Shown: positions 30,954-43,600 of the stretch, one piece after another
How the letters are laid out: each line of letters starts with the position of its first letter
How positions within the stretch are numbered: the first letter of the stretch is position 1
NCBI GenBank assembly: GCA_019925795.1
Contig: CM034313.1
Span: forward strand, 2,884,501-2,948,500
Length of the DNA stretch: 64,000 nucleotides
Direction: 5' to 3'
Source: Dendrobium chrysotoxum
Lineage: Eukaryota; Streptophyta; Magnoliopsida; Asparagales; Orchidaceae
Made by a program: the position numbers and the translations under genes
The notes under the pieces: model-generated
Databases searched by the model: none
The model's input: the letters and a program-made list of their open reading frames with translations, nothing else
What the model was told of the DNA's origin: nothing

Positions 30954-33900
30954 TTAGCTCTGAACTTTCTCCACCTTTGCTTTGATTTTTTGCTCCAAGA
31001 TTGCTTTCTCTGTATCAAGACTGAACATTCTGTTCAGTGCATGCATGTTCTCCAGTGTCTCATCAAGAGTTCTGCTATCGCTGCCATCGCATCTTAGGTG
31101 TTGCAGTGGACCATGCAGAAGTTTGTTCACAATGCCACTGGCAAGATCTTCTACAGCTCTCCTCACCTTCTTTGTCAAAACATCATCACCCATCTTCTGT
31201 ATGCATTTCTCCAGTTCCGCAGATTTGATTCTCTCGGCGTAAGACCTCAGCTTCTTTATCGTTGGTACAGTCTCTAATGAGTCTCTCCATGCCTCAAAAC
31301 TCTTCAACTCTTTTGTGATTATCGCTTGAGCTTCCATTGCCTTCCTCAGTCTGTCTTCCTTGTTGGCTTCCACCACCTCTTTAAGATCATCAACATTGTA
31401 CAGGCGTGCAGTTTTGACATCAGAAACACATGATCCTACATTCCTGGGAACAGATATATCAACAAATAGTCTGAATCCACCGAAATTTTCGCTTACAGGT
31501 GGAAGGTTTTCTACGTGCTCTTTCAAGAATAATGGTGTCTCAGATGCAGTGCTGGTGAACACAACGTCAGCTTCTGCAGCAGATGAGAACAATTCAGTAA
31601 GAGGTTTGTAGATTATCTCAATATCTTCCAGTTCCTCACGAATAGCATCCACCTTTGCTATTGAAGGATTAACAACTACAACTCTTTTGCAACCTTTTGC
31701 AGCCAAATGTTTGATCACTAGCTTCCCCATCTTGCCAGCACCAATCAGCAGCATTCTGGCCGATAAGGCATAGGAGGCGGGAAGCTTCATTAAAGCCAGT
31801 TCCACAGCAGCTGAGCTCACAGATACTGCACCAGAAGAAATGTTAGTCTCAGTGCGAACTTTCTTCCCAGTGGAGATTGCATCCTTGAAAAGCCTGTCAA
31901 TGTTTTTCCCCAGCCCTCCACTTGACTGCGCAACCTTAACAACTTGCTTAACCTGAGCAAGGATCTGACCTTCACCTAAGACAAGAGAATCAAGGCCAGC
32001 TGCAACTTCAAACAGATGCCTTGTAGCATCACTATCACGAAGCATAAAAAGATGATCTCTCAGCTCAGAAACAGGAATCCCACTTGTCTGTTAAGAGCAA
32101 AAAAAGAAAAGTTTATTAATTCTTTAAGAATTTGGTAACTCCTAGAAGGTATAAACATCCATCTTTTATGTATGACCCCATATTTCTCTTCTTAAAAAGC
32201 CAAAAACAAAAAGAAAAGACGTAGATAGAGTTACCTTTGACATCCACTCCATCACTTCTCTGATTCCACGGTGCCAAGATAGAGCAACCACATAAATCTC
32301 CATCCGGTTGCAGGTGCTAAGAACAGCAGCTTCCTCTATATGGTTCAGGTTGCATAGCTCTCCAATTGCACGGGACCACAGAGCCTCAGGAACAGCAAGC
32401 TTTTCTCGCATCTCCACAGGCGCTGTATGAACGCTAAGTCCTATAACAGCAATGCTACTCCTTTCCTTCATATATCCTGATCACAATAAGCAATAAATTA
32501 AATAATTTATCAATTATCATTAAACGCGAACTTGCTAAAACTTGAAGCAGAGAAATAAAATCATCCCATACTCAAGGAATTTAAAGCTTTGCCAAAAAAA
32601 TTCAAGCAAGACTGAAAGGGATACTTTCAACAAAACAAATTCAAATTAAAAAGAGGAGAGGGGCCGAAGCAGCAATGTACAACAATGTATTTTAGCGAAG
32701 AACTTATAATTCCTCCAATTCTAAACCCAAGTCTTCTGGTGTTGTGCATCTGACAAACATGCACATAAAGGCATCAGAACATGTCCATCATCCCACTCAC
32801 ATTAAGAGCTGAAGCAAAACTCTATAAAATGCCAACAGTTCAACAAATAAAGCAGTAAAAGTAAAATATAGATAAGATATGAGAAGATATATCTTTGGCA
32901 TTGAGATAAGGGGTGTAAATGAGTTGATTCAATTTTGAACAATCCTAATTTGAGCTTGAGCTTAACTAATTAAAAGCCCAAGTTTGAGCACAGTTCAACC
33001 AGTTTGACTCAGCTCTTCCACTTATCGAATACAAATAAAAGTAAATATAAGGAGTAGTGGCAATGGAACCATAGAAAGAATGAGAAGTTGGAGGAGAAAG
33101 AATGACATATTAGAAGAGCGATAGAGAACAAGGATTTATAGGGGTTTTCAAACTTTATAAGTAAATTGGTGAACTTAATAATTTTAAGTATAATATATAT
33201 TAACAAAACACACTTCTTTGTAAGAAAAGCGTTCCAAGCTTTGCAAACTACGACAATTATCTACAATATTTCGTACACAAGGGCAAACAACTCTGACATT
33301 ATGCTAGGTTTTATTGATAGTGTAACAGAATTACTAATATTTTTATGGGACCCTAGTATTACTATTAGGACTTGTTTGAAACCCAAAACGAAGCTTGACT
33401 TGCATCAGATTTCATGATAAACGTTAATTGTTCCATCAAGATTTGAAGAGAAGCCCTAATGGTAAAGTCAGAGTTCCAAGAAACCTAAGAATAAGGCTAA
33501 AAGGTCAGTTGCCCTTAATTGCAAATAAGCCCCAATCGTAGCAGTGCAGTTACAATTAATATAAAGCCCTCATTTGCTCTTTCCTTGTCCTGCATCATTT
33601 GACTTCTTCTCAAACAAGTAAATGCTGCTTGCCCTCTCTGTATCATAACTTTATGCTTATTTATTATAGAGATGTAATTGATATGAACAGTTTAATAACT
33701 TGTTTTATAACTTGCCAATATTCACATTTAACTTTTTAAAAGTCCAAAAGAGGTAATCCTTAGATCAACGCGCAACTTGTCAATGTTTATCAGTCACGAG
33801 ATGATGATTAAGATCTTGACATCGGTCTTGTTGTTTTCATGAATTCAAAGTTTATAGCTAGCTTATTCTATGAATAATGTTACTTCGGTGGAGCTATAAA

Positions 33901-36900
33901 GAGTAAGAGTCACTTTCTATTTTATGTGTTGTTTTACAACATTAATTTTATTGACTTTCATGCAATGAGTGTTAAAATCTTGTGAACCAAGTCATAAATA
34001 AGATTATGTTTATTGACTGCTTGTTTGTATATGTCCAATAGTAATGGGATGATGCTCATGCTTGTCGGGTGGCCTAAGCTCTGATAATGAATATATTGCT
34101 AATGTGTTCTTGCCTTGGTAAGGGCTTATAAGGAAGAAATTTTAATGACCACTTTTCAAAACTTGCCATGATATCCTGTATGTCCGAGCAAATAGTGTCA
34201 TTTAACACACAACTCCAGCAATTCTTGTTGATCCTTGACTTCATTTGCGTGTTGAAGTGCTGATTGCATATGTAAATGTCAGCACCCATGAAGAATTTCG
34301 AGCATACAAGTTTTTACAGGGCAAGAATGTCAGTGCTAGTACGTAACTAAAGTATACAGGATGAGAGGATGAATAAAAGAGAACAAATTTCAAGTTGAAC
34401 CAACTAGTAAACCTACAAGAAAAAGGTCATAATTTAAGGAAAGTAATGAATAATTAATAGCAGATCTTGTTATACAATTTGCTGTTAGATAGAAATCCCA
34501 AGCCATTTGCTGTTATAAGAAGTCTCTACGTGCAATTATCACACAAACGACATGAAGCATTCAAAGCTCCAAACTATGAACAATTTGAATGAAGAATTCA
34601 AAAAATACCATGATTCAAATAGAAAAAGTGAGGTTTTGGCCTGCCAAAGGATGCGCATACCATCTTTTTATGTTTACAAATGTGCTTCATGCTAGATTTT
34701 CTTGGTAAACCAAAGAAGCATTTCTTGGTTAATTTGAGGAATGCAGATAAACATAAATTCATTCTATCATTTAGGTGTTTCCGATATCACATAGCAAGTA
34801 TAGAAAAAAAAATTAACAACAACATAATTAGCCCAAAGATCTATAGTCGTAAGCATGCACATTTGTAAATGGACTGGAGAGGAGTTAAAAACCTGTAAAG
34901 ATCAGTCTCGTGAGTTCGACCAATTATGCAATTCCGGTCTTTGGTTCAATGTTTCATAATACATAGGTCAATATTACAAATGAATATAGCTTCTTTAACG
35001 ACCAAGTCATAAATTCATCACGATAGCAAAATTGATGATGAACGCCAAAATGAGCATGGCAAATAAGCATGGCACTCAACATGCTACAATATGAAAGTGG
35101 ATTAAGAGAAAAGCTTTTTTAACACAAACCACCAATGACATATGGGCAATGCAGGCATGTATTGATATCTGTTTTAATTGTGTAGTTCTGACAACAATGT
35201 CTAACATGAAAGAAACCAGTATTCAATGATTATGGAATCATTGATGTGGTCTTACTGTAGAAACTTGAGTTATAACCCTGCTTGTCACTAAAGCTTGATT
35301 ATCAGTAAACTCCAGTGGTGGTTACTATGGTTTTCATGATAGGCCATGTAATGTCAACTGAATGTTGCTTGCATCTAAAACATTTGTACGCTATTGCCAA
35401 CAATTAATATTTATTCTGGTTTCTAATTATGCTCTAATTCCTATATTCCACAACAGGTTCTCCATAGTTTTCACAAGTATGTGATCGGACATTATTGAAA
35501 TTTATGTTGTTTTCCTGCTTATTTCCATTGCATTAACAAAGAAGGTCCTAGCATTGAAAATTTGTTGGTTAACTGTTTGGATTTAAAAGAAAAAATTGGA
35601 GGAATTCAATGCTCAAATTGTCAACTAAAATGCCTTTTTTTCACAAGGGGGTCCCATCTTAGGGAGGGCGGATGACAACTTCACAAAAAATATACTAGTT
35701 CAATGATATTGACATTGTTGAATACAATGGTGGGTTATCTCACCACAGAAAAGTCTGTTGGCTTGGATGGATATTTAGTGTATTTTTTATTGTGGTAGAT
35801 TATTTAGCAGGGCGTCTATTTTTAATACTGATGAATCAATCATCACAACATTGAATATTTGCTTTCCATTGTTGATTCTGAATTATGTTTGAATATAAAA
35901 TGTTGCATGTTTAAAATCTGAAATTTGTTTGCGGTTTGTTATGTCTCTAGATTCGGCGCAACAGCGCTACAAGTTCGGCGCCACAATGCTGCGAGTTTGA
36001 GCGTCGCAACGTCATCAAACCGAGTTTTGAGCGCCGCAGTGCTGTGAGACGGACTGGACGTATTTCTTTATCGTTTTTTCTCAAGGGTTGCATCCCTTGG
36101 TAGATATAACTTGCTTTCTCTTGTATTTCCTATTATGGTAGACAATGAGAATGGTATATGTGAGAAGAGAAGCAAGGAGAGAGTGAGAGAGAAGAGAGAC
36201 CTGTACTTATTTCTCCCAAATTTTATAGTGGATTTCTTGGTGTGATGTAGCTCCGTGATTTTTTTTCTCTATTTTGGGTTTTTCCATGTTAAATCCTAGT
36301 GTCATTTATTATTCGCTGCTTTAACTTTCATTATTGTGGTGTTTACTCCTCATCCCCAACACGGTTAATGAGTTTATACAAAATGACTGATAACTAGAAA
36401 TGCTCTTACAACAAGAAACTGGTCCAATTTCTTTTTATTGGGAATAGGTAGCAATGCTCATGAAAATGTGATTATCTAGGCGCAAAAAACAATTTTTAGT
36501 GCTGCTTCATCAAGTTTTGAAAAACTTATCAAAGATCTGAATATAATGCAGCATATACAACTCACATAATTCATCATCATGCACAGTATAGAAAGCCAAA
36601 CATTGAAAGCCTTTCAAATCCTGACCTTTCTCACAAATTTACCAACCCCTAACATTAACTTGAAATGCCTAAACTAGAACTAAATAGACCCAAAATGCAC
36701 ACCGCATCGCCTAAATTTTAGATAGCATAGGTCAGACCCTGATTCGATCTCAAACCAATAACCAAAACTGCATTTTGTTTTTTCCTCTGCAGCAAGTAGA
36801 GGGGTGAATAAACAGAAATACGGGAACAAAGCTACTTACGGTCACTGCCGAGGGCCTTGAACTGCTCGAGCGCGGAGATACTGGAAGCCCTAGAGTTGGA

Positions 36901-37089
36901 TGCGCCCTTCACACCAATATCCGTGGCCGCCTCGCACCTGATCCGGCCTCTCCTTAATCTCTGGCTCCTCAGCGGCCTCGCGATGCTACGGATCCCGAAG
37001 CCTCCGGCCGACCTCCTGAGAAAGATTAAGGAATCAGGCTTCGCACACGCGAGGGAGGCCGTGAAGGCAGTCGTCGACGAAGCGGCCAT
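30954..37089 (-). CDS. Glutamyl-tRNA reductase, chloroplastic
   Basis: Plastid enzyme that reduces glutamyl-tRNA(Glu) to glutamate-1-semialdehyde with NADPH, the first committed and rate-limiting step of chlorophyll and heme synthesis. Exons: 36840-37089, 32235-32476, 30954-32087; phases close exactly, giving 541 aa, normal for plants. Seen: an Arg/Ser-rich transit peptide (about 1-55); the catalytic domain from IAVIGLSVHTAP with nucleophile Cys139 in STCNRMEIY; the EVAAGLDSLVLGEGQILAQV block; the NADPH-binding loop GAGKMG (about 280-285); the dimerisation domain; and the C-terminal LEQKIKAKVEK helix typical of plant HEMA, bound by the repressor FLU in Arabidopsis. Start chosen at 37089 (TCC ATG GCC), the first ATG in frame; the frame upstream has only TTG/CTG. 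Intron 1 is 4.36 kb and holds a Copia-type solo LTR; intron 2 is 147 bp. Confidence 0.96.
32477..36839 (-). other. HEMA intron 1 (4.36 kb)
   Basis: Donor GACC|GTAAGT, acceptor ATCAG|GATAT. Besides the solo LTR at 35937-36361 it is AT-rich, with no second gene; the small ORFs at 33009, 33166, 34074 and 34680 have no domain. Confidence 0.85.
35937..36361. mobile_element. Copia-type solo LTR
   Basis: 425 bp, TGTTATGTC...CCCCAACA, flanked by exact CGGTT duplications (35932-35936 and 36362-36366). The right half has the features of Ty1/Copia LTR ends (a 'gtagctccgtgatt' stretch, then 'tttatta..gctgctttaa'). No internal domain, so it is a product of LTR-LTR recombination. Near its left end 'gcgccgca' and 'gcgccaca' words recur. 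Confidence 0.85.
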
Positions 37090-37278
37090 GGAACAAATCA
37101 GCAACTGCAGCGGGAATCTCCGAGGAGATCAATGTTTCAGCGATATATGGGGGGTAGGAGGAGAAAAAGAGAGGAAAAGACTTGTTCTTTCTCTTCTTCC
37201 GGTCTTCCCTCGCCGGCGGTCCTCCCTTTCTCTCAATTCTGCCCCTTCTAAACTTCTAAGAGAAGATAAAAGAGAGTT

Positions 37279-37285
37279 TTTTATA
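37279..37285 (-). promoter_or_regulatory. TATA box of HEMA
   Basis: TATAAAA on the minus strand about 190 bp above the ATG, followed by a CT-rich leader. A CCAAT motif on the same strand lies about 200 bp further up (37482-37486). Confidence 0.6.
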
Positions 37286-37561
37286 TTGTTGAATACTATG
37301 AAAATGGAGCCGGCAGGAAGCAGGCATTAGCTAGGTCGCATAGGCGACCGAAAACGTGAGGTGGCCGGTGGGTGGGTGGGTAGCGGTGGGAACCACACGC
37401 CGGAAATTAAAAATATAGAGCATCGTTGGGCGCGTGGTGGAGATGAAGTTGGAGAATTTGGTCAAATCTTACCGGTTTCCCATTGGTCGGTCCAAGTTGC
37501 TTTATCTACTCTCTTATCTCCCTATCTTACTGGTTTTTTTAAGTTAATATTTTCATATTAA

Positions 37562-37619
37562 GGCCTGGTTAGGAACAGCTCCTTTAAAAAAAGTAATAAA
37601 ATTATTTCAAATGAAGGCT
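37562..37619. mobile_element. Short Tourist-like MITE remnant
   Basis: TTAAGGCCTGGTTAGGAAC at the left and 'caaatgaaggctaa' at the right; only about 58 bp, internally deleted. Confidence 0.45.
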
Positions 37620-37665
37620 AAATCCATAATTTATTATAGGTTTTTAAATATGTAGGAGTCTTTAA

Positions 37666-37823
37666 GGCTTTATTTGATACAGTTTTCTTACTATTTTGGA
37701 TCAAAATCCTAATTTTTTTATTCGGTCACTTTTGTTGTTTTAAAAAAAAATTTGTACGAGGAAGCTACTTCCTATAATAGCTTAAAAATATATTTTTTCT
37801 AAATTAACTTTATAAACCAAGCC
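37666..37823. mobile_element. Tourist-like MITE, diverged subtype
   Basis: TAA-GGCTTTATTTGATACAG at the left, 'ataaaccaagcc-TAA' at the right, 158 bp. Confidence 0.6.
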
Positions 37824-37971
37824 TAAGTCTGATTTAAAGTTGATAAAAAATTTAATAAATTCTAATTCATTTATCATACAGGTCAAAATGTTAAGCCTGA
37901 ATTTGACTCTACATAATTATAGCTGGCCTAAATCTAACTCACATGACTCATGATTCATACCATTTTATTAT

Positions 37972-38515
37972 TGTTGCGGGCTGGAATATACGTGGCAGTA
38001 GAGCGAGGGAGTTGTTCGTCTTAGCGTTGCACGAATATTCAGCACACAAATAGAGAAGATAAAACACCAGGATTTTTACGTGAAAATTTCTGGAATGGGA
38101 AAAACTACAGGGCTTGAACCAGTCGAAATGATTCTACTAGTATTTGAATATATTACAAAGCCTGATCTGCCTTTTGAAATGATTTTATTAGTATTTGAAT
38201 AGATTACAAAGCTTTATCTGTCCTTCAAGTTGGAGACAGTGGAATTACAAAAATAGTGAAAGTCGAGCCACAAACTAGCAACTAACGGCGGCTGGATGGA
38301 AGTCCAGTGTTGGTTGGTAGTCAAGTAGAAATTTGGTGTCAATCAGTGGCTGGGGATAAGTCTAGCGTCAGCCAGTGGCCAGGCGAAAGTACGACGACGA
38401 TAGATGGTCAGGCGGAAGTCTAGCGTCAGTTGGTGGCCGGACAGAAGTTCGATGACAGTCGGTAGCTGGGCAAAAATTTGACGACGCTTGGTAGCCGGAC
38501 GAAAGTAGTTGCATC
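37972..38515 (-). mobile_element. Truncated LTR related to the Tat element
   Basis: Begins TGTTGCGGGCTGGAATATACG and follows the Tat LTR through 'cagcacacaaatag', 'caccaggatttttacgtg' and 'actag'. It then becomes a GTCAG/CGGAAGT minisatellite (38280-38515) equivalent to the repeats in the other LTRs. The TATA region and right end are missing. Confidence 0.75.
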
Positions 38516-39789
38516 CACCAAGATGTCTAAATGATCACCTCCACCACTAATGGCAATTCGTAATGGTGAAGAACCTACCTCTTAGGCTTGCCTCATCGAA
38601 GTTGTATGCCAACAAACTCAAATTGTCATTGACCACAAAAAAATAGTTGTCAAAAGTCATCCCAAATGAAACATAAATCAACTTTCATGATCATATACCA
38701 ACTCTATGCAACTTCATCAAATAATATATTAGATAGAAAGAACTAAAAGTCTTGTGAATTTGGTCAAATTATGTATTGTCATATTAAATATGATTTATCA
38801 ATCATGTCATAATTTCTTATATGTAAAGTCATGACCTGCATGAATAATAATTATGTAATTATTCTGGCTAAAATATCAATTCAAATATGGCATATAATAT
38901 CTTTAATGCTAACATATTCATTATATATTTCAATCAATATTGAAACAAAAAAAGGTACATGAAACATTTTAAATAGGAATAAAATGAAAAAAAAAAGGTT
39001 TAGAATTTATTATTTTATTTATTAAACAAAAAATGAGAAAAAATAATTTACCCTTCAATCAAATGAATTTACATGAAAATATTAAATAGAAATTTGGTAT
39101 AATGATGCCCAATTTACTAAAATAGACACTTTTATGCCGTCCATGTGTAAAGTGGAGGGGTGTTTATGGCATTAAGCCAAAAAGATAAAAAATACCTTTA
39201 GGCTTAACTTAATAAGAAAAATAATTTTAGATGGAGACTTGTAATACTTTATTTAAAAAAAAGGTAAAAGACACTTATAGACACCATGCATGCCATTCAT
39301 TTGGAAAGTTAAGAGGTGCTTTAGTCATTTGGCACATAGGATTTAAAGGTCAATATATAAAAAATAAGAGGTAATATTGAAAAAAAAAAACTTAAAACAT
39401 AACTAGATAAATTTGTTTAATTCATAAAATTATTATAAATCATGTAATTGATAATTGCATATCATAAATATTTTTTATAATTTTTTTAAAATAATCACTA
39501 TAATATAGATATTATAATATTTCCTCCTTAAAAAATTATCCTCATCCTCATTGCTCAAATATGAAATGAAATTTTCTTCTCATAATCCACTCTTTTTTTC
39601 CATATAAGTTGTCTCACTAATCATATAAATAAATTTAACACATCATGTCACTCAACAAGAATGCATGAATAATCATAATTCATAAAGTGAATAATATATA
39701 ATTAAGATAACACTAATGATAATGATGGAAGTAAAGATAATAATGTCTTATCAAACAATTATAAAAAAGAGAAATAGAAGAGTGATTAA
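38516..39789. other. AT-rich intergenic DNA
   Basis: No gene. 39110-39320 contains two related segments with 'agacactt' and 'accatgcatgcc'/'gccgtccatg' words, a possible decayed repeat. Confidence 0.4.
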
Positions 39790-39892
39790 GGTTTCGTTTG
39801 GGACGATTTTTTCACTACTTCTTAAACCAGCTTTTTAGTATAAAAATTTTAAAGCTGTTTTAAGTAGTAAGAAGACCGTCCCAAACGACACC
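39790..39892. mobile_element. Tourist-like MITE
   Basis: TAA at 39787-39789 and 39893-39895; GGTTTCGTTTGGGACGA terminus with complement. Confidence 0.8.
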
Positions 39893-39895
39893 TAA

Positions 39896-40044
39896 GGCTT
39901 CGTTCAAGAGACATTTTGTTTTGGGACAGCTTTTTTATTGCTTTATGAAGCAACTTCTTAGTGCAAATTTTTTTTTTTTAAATTTGAAATTTTTTACTAA
40001 AAAGTTACTTTATAAAACAGTAAAAAGACTACCCCAAATGAAAC
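39896..40044. mobile_element. Tourist-like MITE with duplicated left end
   Basis: Shares the TAA at 39893-39895 with the preceding MITE. Its left end carries two versions of the terminus ('ggcttcgttcaagagac' then 'attttgttttgggacagc'). Right TAA at 40045-40047. Confidence 0.7.
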
Positions 40045-40654
40045 TAAATTCTCCAAAAAGGAAGTAAAAAAAAATTGGTGAGCTACATACACATAGAAGA
40101 TAGTGTGCATATCATATTGGTATGCATTCTTCGACGTATTTAGGTACAAATTATGTACATAATAATATACGAAGTAAAATATATACCAACACACAATAAT
40201 AGCTCCTAACAAAAATATTATATATGATTAGTAGAAGAGAAATACTACATTTGTCTTATGGCAAATGTCGATGCTCATATAGGATCTTATTATTTTAAAT
40301 TTACTAAACTACCCTTGAGAGGATTGGCACTCACCAAATTCAAAAAATATAACGTTTCTCTTAGAAGAAAGGGTTTGGCCTTCAAAAGTATTCATGTTGA
40401 CGTTTGAATCCATCCCTACTAATCCTTGGAGTCCAAGCTTGAATCCAAAAGACCATTCTACCCCTTTGGTGCATGATGAGGGACCCAATCACTACACAAA
40501 CATCTTCGATAAAAATGAAAACATCAACTACTTGGCTTCAAAATCCAGGAAACAGAATATCAAATAAAATGAAAAGACAGTTTGCAAGGAGGATGAAATG
40601 CAAATTTAGAGCATCCATTCATCCCAATGATCCTCGCATAAAAGTACCTTTTTA

Positions 40655-43600
40655 TCAGATCTCTAACTCCTTCAATTCATTCAACAACGTATGTGCATCC
40701 TTCAGAACTACAGACTGAGGACAGGACATAATGTCAAGGCTTAGTTCCTTCACCTGACCTGGCAAAGCTACGGCATTATCGTTAGTTTCCTTCACTACAG
40801 CTGGGGAAATCCCCTGGGACACTTCTTGCAAGGCTGCAGTATGTGCAAATTCCTTCGTCTGAACAGTGGTTGGCGGGGGAGATTCTGATGAAGCCATGAC
40901 TGCAGATTCTGGTTCCTTTATCTGAACTGGAGCTGCATCAGACACAGCTACATTCGATGGTGGCGAAGCAAAAACCGGGACGACAGGTCTTACTCTGACT
41001 GGAGATGCCTTTTCAAATGGTGGTGCTGGTGAAACAGGAAGATGATGTCCCTGTGGTGGTGGAAGCGGTGGAGCCGAGAAAACTGGCACTGCAGTTCTTA
41101 TTGTTACCGGCTGAGCTACAGCATGAAATGGAACTCCATAGTTCCTGACTGGAACATAACGGAGAGCTCCTGCTGCAGGGAACTTCTGCGGCCGAGGTTT
41201 ATTTTCGGGAAGCATGGTTGTTGGTGATAAAAATGTTGCTCCATCAGTCCTTGATATAGATTTGGGTTGGAGTAAAGGTAAAATCTTTGACCCAGTGAGA
41301 GGAGCTTGTTGAACGTATGTTGGTTTCCTCTCAGCTTGTTGAGCAAACTTCTTTGGAAAAGGGGTGGCATGAGGGTTGTTCGCCATCACCATCTTCTCCT
41401 TCAAGTGGTAATTTAGAAGCGCGCGAGCGATGGTGATTTGATCCTGTTCATCATTGTTATCTGGTTCCGAGGATGAGCTTGCTGCTTCCTTTGCCACTAT
41501 TACAGCCGAAATAAAGTGGAACTTATCATAAAATGCTTCAAAAAAAGAAAATACTGAAATATATAGAATTTTTAACATTTATCTAAGCCGATGAAGAAAA
41601 AATACAATTAGACATAGCTCACGTTTTTTAAGCAAATGCCAGGCTGCCATGGCAGCATTTTTCTCAGCTTGCTTCTTGTTCTTAGCTGGGCCTCCAGTGA
41701 AAGTAATCCCAGCTAGCTCAACGTTACATGTAAAGACTGGCTGGTGTCCTAGACCAGAACGGATAGTCGTGTAAGATGGCAATGGTGCTCCAACTCTCCT
41801 AGAAATTTCTTGCAAGAGATTCTTGTAGACCCCGGTCTCATCCTGCTCAAGAAAATCTCAGCTTTAGAAATGCTATTCACAGATTCGGGATTATTAACAG
41901 TGTTGGAAAATAAATGAAACATAATTCAACCACAAAGAGTGAAAAAGTAAAAGAAAACCAAAAAAGAAGAAAATGCACAAAAACACAAAGAATTCTATAC
42001 TAATTTACTTAGTTGATGACTACATCTTATTGCCGTTATTACAAATTTAACTATGTTTTACTCTACAGAATTATAGCCGGTGGCCTCCTCTTTATAAAGA
42101 AAATTTAAGAATAAAATAAAACTTCTAAAATGTTCTTAATAAAATAACAAACAAATAATGGATATTATGATTAAATTTACATAGCATATTTTTATTTTAA
42201 GAATGCTACTAAGTCTGCATAGAATTTAAAAAAATAAATAAAAAATTAGACTCCATGATATAACAAAGAAAACATTCCTGCAACACCCATAACCCTGCTG
42301 GTCAACGAGCACTAGATCTGTAGCCTTGAAGTAAATAAAAATATCGCCCAAAAGCATCATCTAAATGAGAAACATACTCTTGAATGACGTGGAGAACAAC
42401 ATCAAGCAGTGATGAGTGACGCATGAAAATATAGTTAAGGTCCTTATACTCCATACAGTCAAGCAATTATGGCATGCCTATTCAATGTGGTCATCTTTTT
42501 CCAAAAGAAAAAGTGCAGAAGGCAAATGATCAACATTATGAATCGTGTGATGATTAGTTCCACAGACTCTTAATATACCGATCTTTTCATCATTGAGCTC
42601 ATTTGAATGGTAAACAAAAAGCTGGCACTTACTGTCTCTATGAAATCAATCTACCAGTTAACACCGCTGAAAAAAAAATAAAACTTATCACCCAGCTCCA
42701 GAAGTACTGTTTTAAGTGTTGGAAATTAAGGCAAAATCACCCAGAGCAAACAAACGAAAGAAAATAAAATACACAAAATACACATGATGATGAAGATTTT
42801 AAAAGACAGTTTTACGTTATCTCTTTTATTGCACTTTTTCTGATCTCTCTTCAATAAAACCCTAAAAGGACACCCCTTTTCAAACCCCTTGATCTTCTTG
42901 CGAAGATTGATCCGTGCACTGACTTTGCGTAATATATTTTGCCATAGGGCATTCACTAAGCTGCTAACGAAACATTACGCAACAGTTATCACAATCAATT
43001 GGACCACGTGTTTCATTAATATATCAAGCTTTTTTCCAAGCAAGTTTGATCTGACTTGCATATTCTGATATACAAAAGTCAACTTCCATGATTATTAATT
43101 TATGAAACCATTTAATGCTTCTTTCCCATCTGGTTAAGCAGGAAGAGTAAAGAGATCTACTACCCATTCAACTAACCATAATCAAAATCCAAATTAACTT
43201 TTAGCGGCCCACTATGATGCCAAATGTCGGAAGAAGCAATGGAATGCAGCCAAAAGGTTGGAATAACACCAACACAAAGGTTTATCAACACCCGGTTATC
43301 ATAGTTTAAAGTTGTTTCATAAGGCTGTCTTTAGCTGATATGTTTTCCTCTCTAATCAAATATGACGTCTGCACAGTTCCATATCTAATTAAGGAAGACA
43401 AAGGACAGCCAGTGGAGCAAAACAACTATTAAGACAATAGAAACACCTATTTAAGTTTTTGAGCATAAGTTTTCAAAGTTAGCCAAGGATTCAGAAACTT
43501 GGAGTCGGCAAAGGCCTTACAAAGTTTGACAAATCCATAGAAAGACCTCCAAGTTGAATAGAAATACAAGTTTTAGACAGTCTTGAACTGGCTAATTGAC

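Noticed and set aside
37105..37119. Upstream HEMA start beginning MLICS
   Set aside because: That reading relies on a TTG codon; the first ATG in good context is at 37089.
36857..37330. 157-aa ORF on plus opposite HEMA exon 1
   Set aside because: Antisense of the transit-peptide exon and promoter; no homology seen.
40473..40718. 81-aa plus ORF overlapping the 3' end of DRB2-like
   Set aside because: Antisense to the DRB2-like stop region; no similarity to known proteins.
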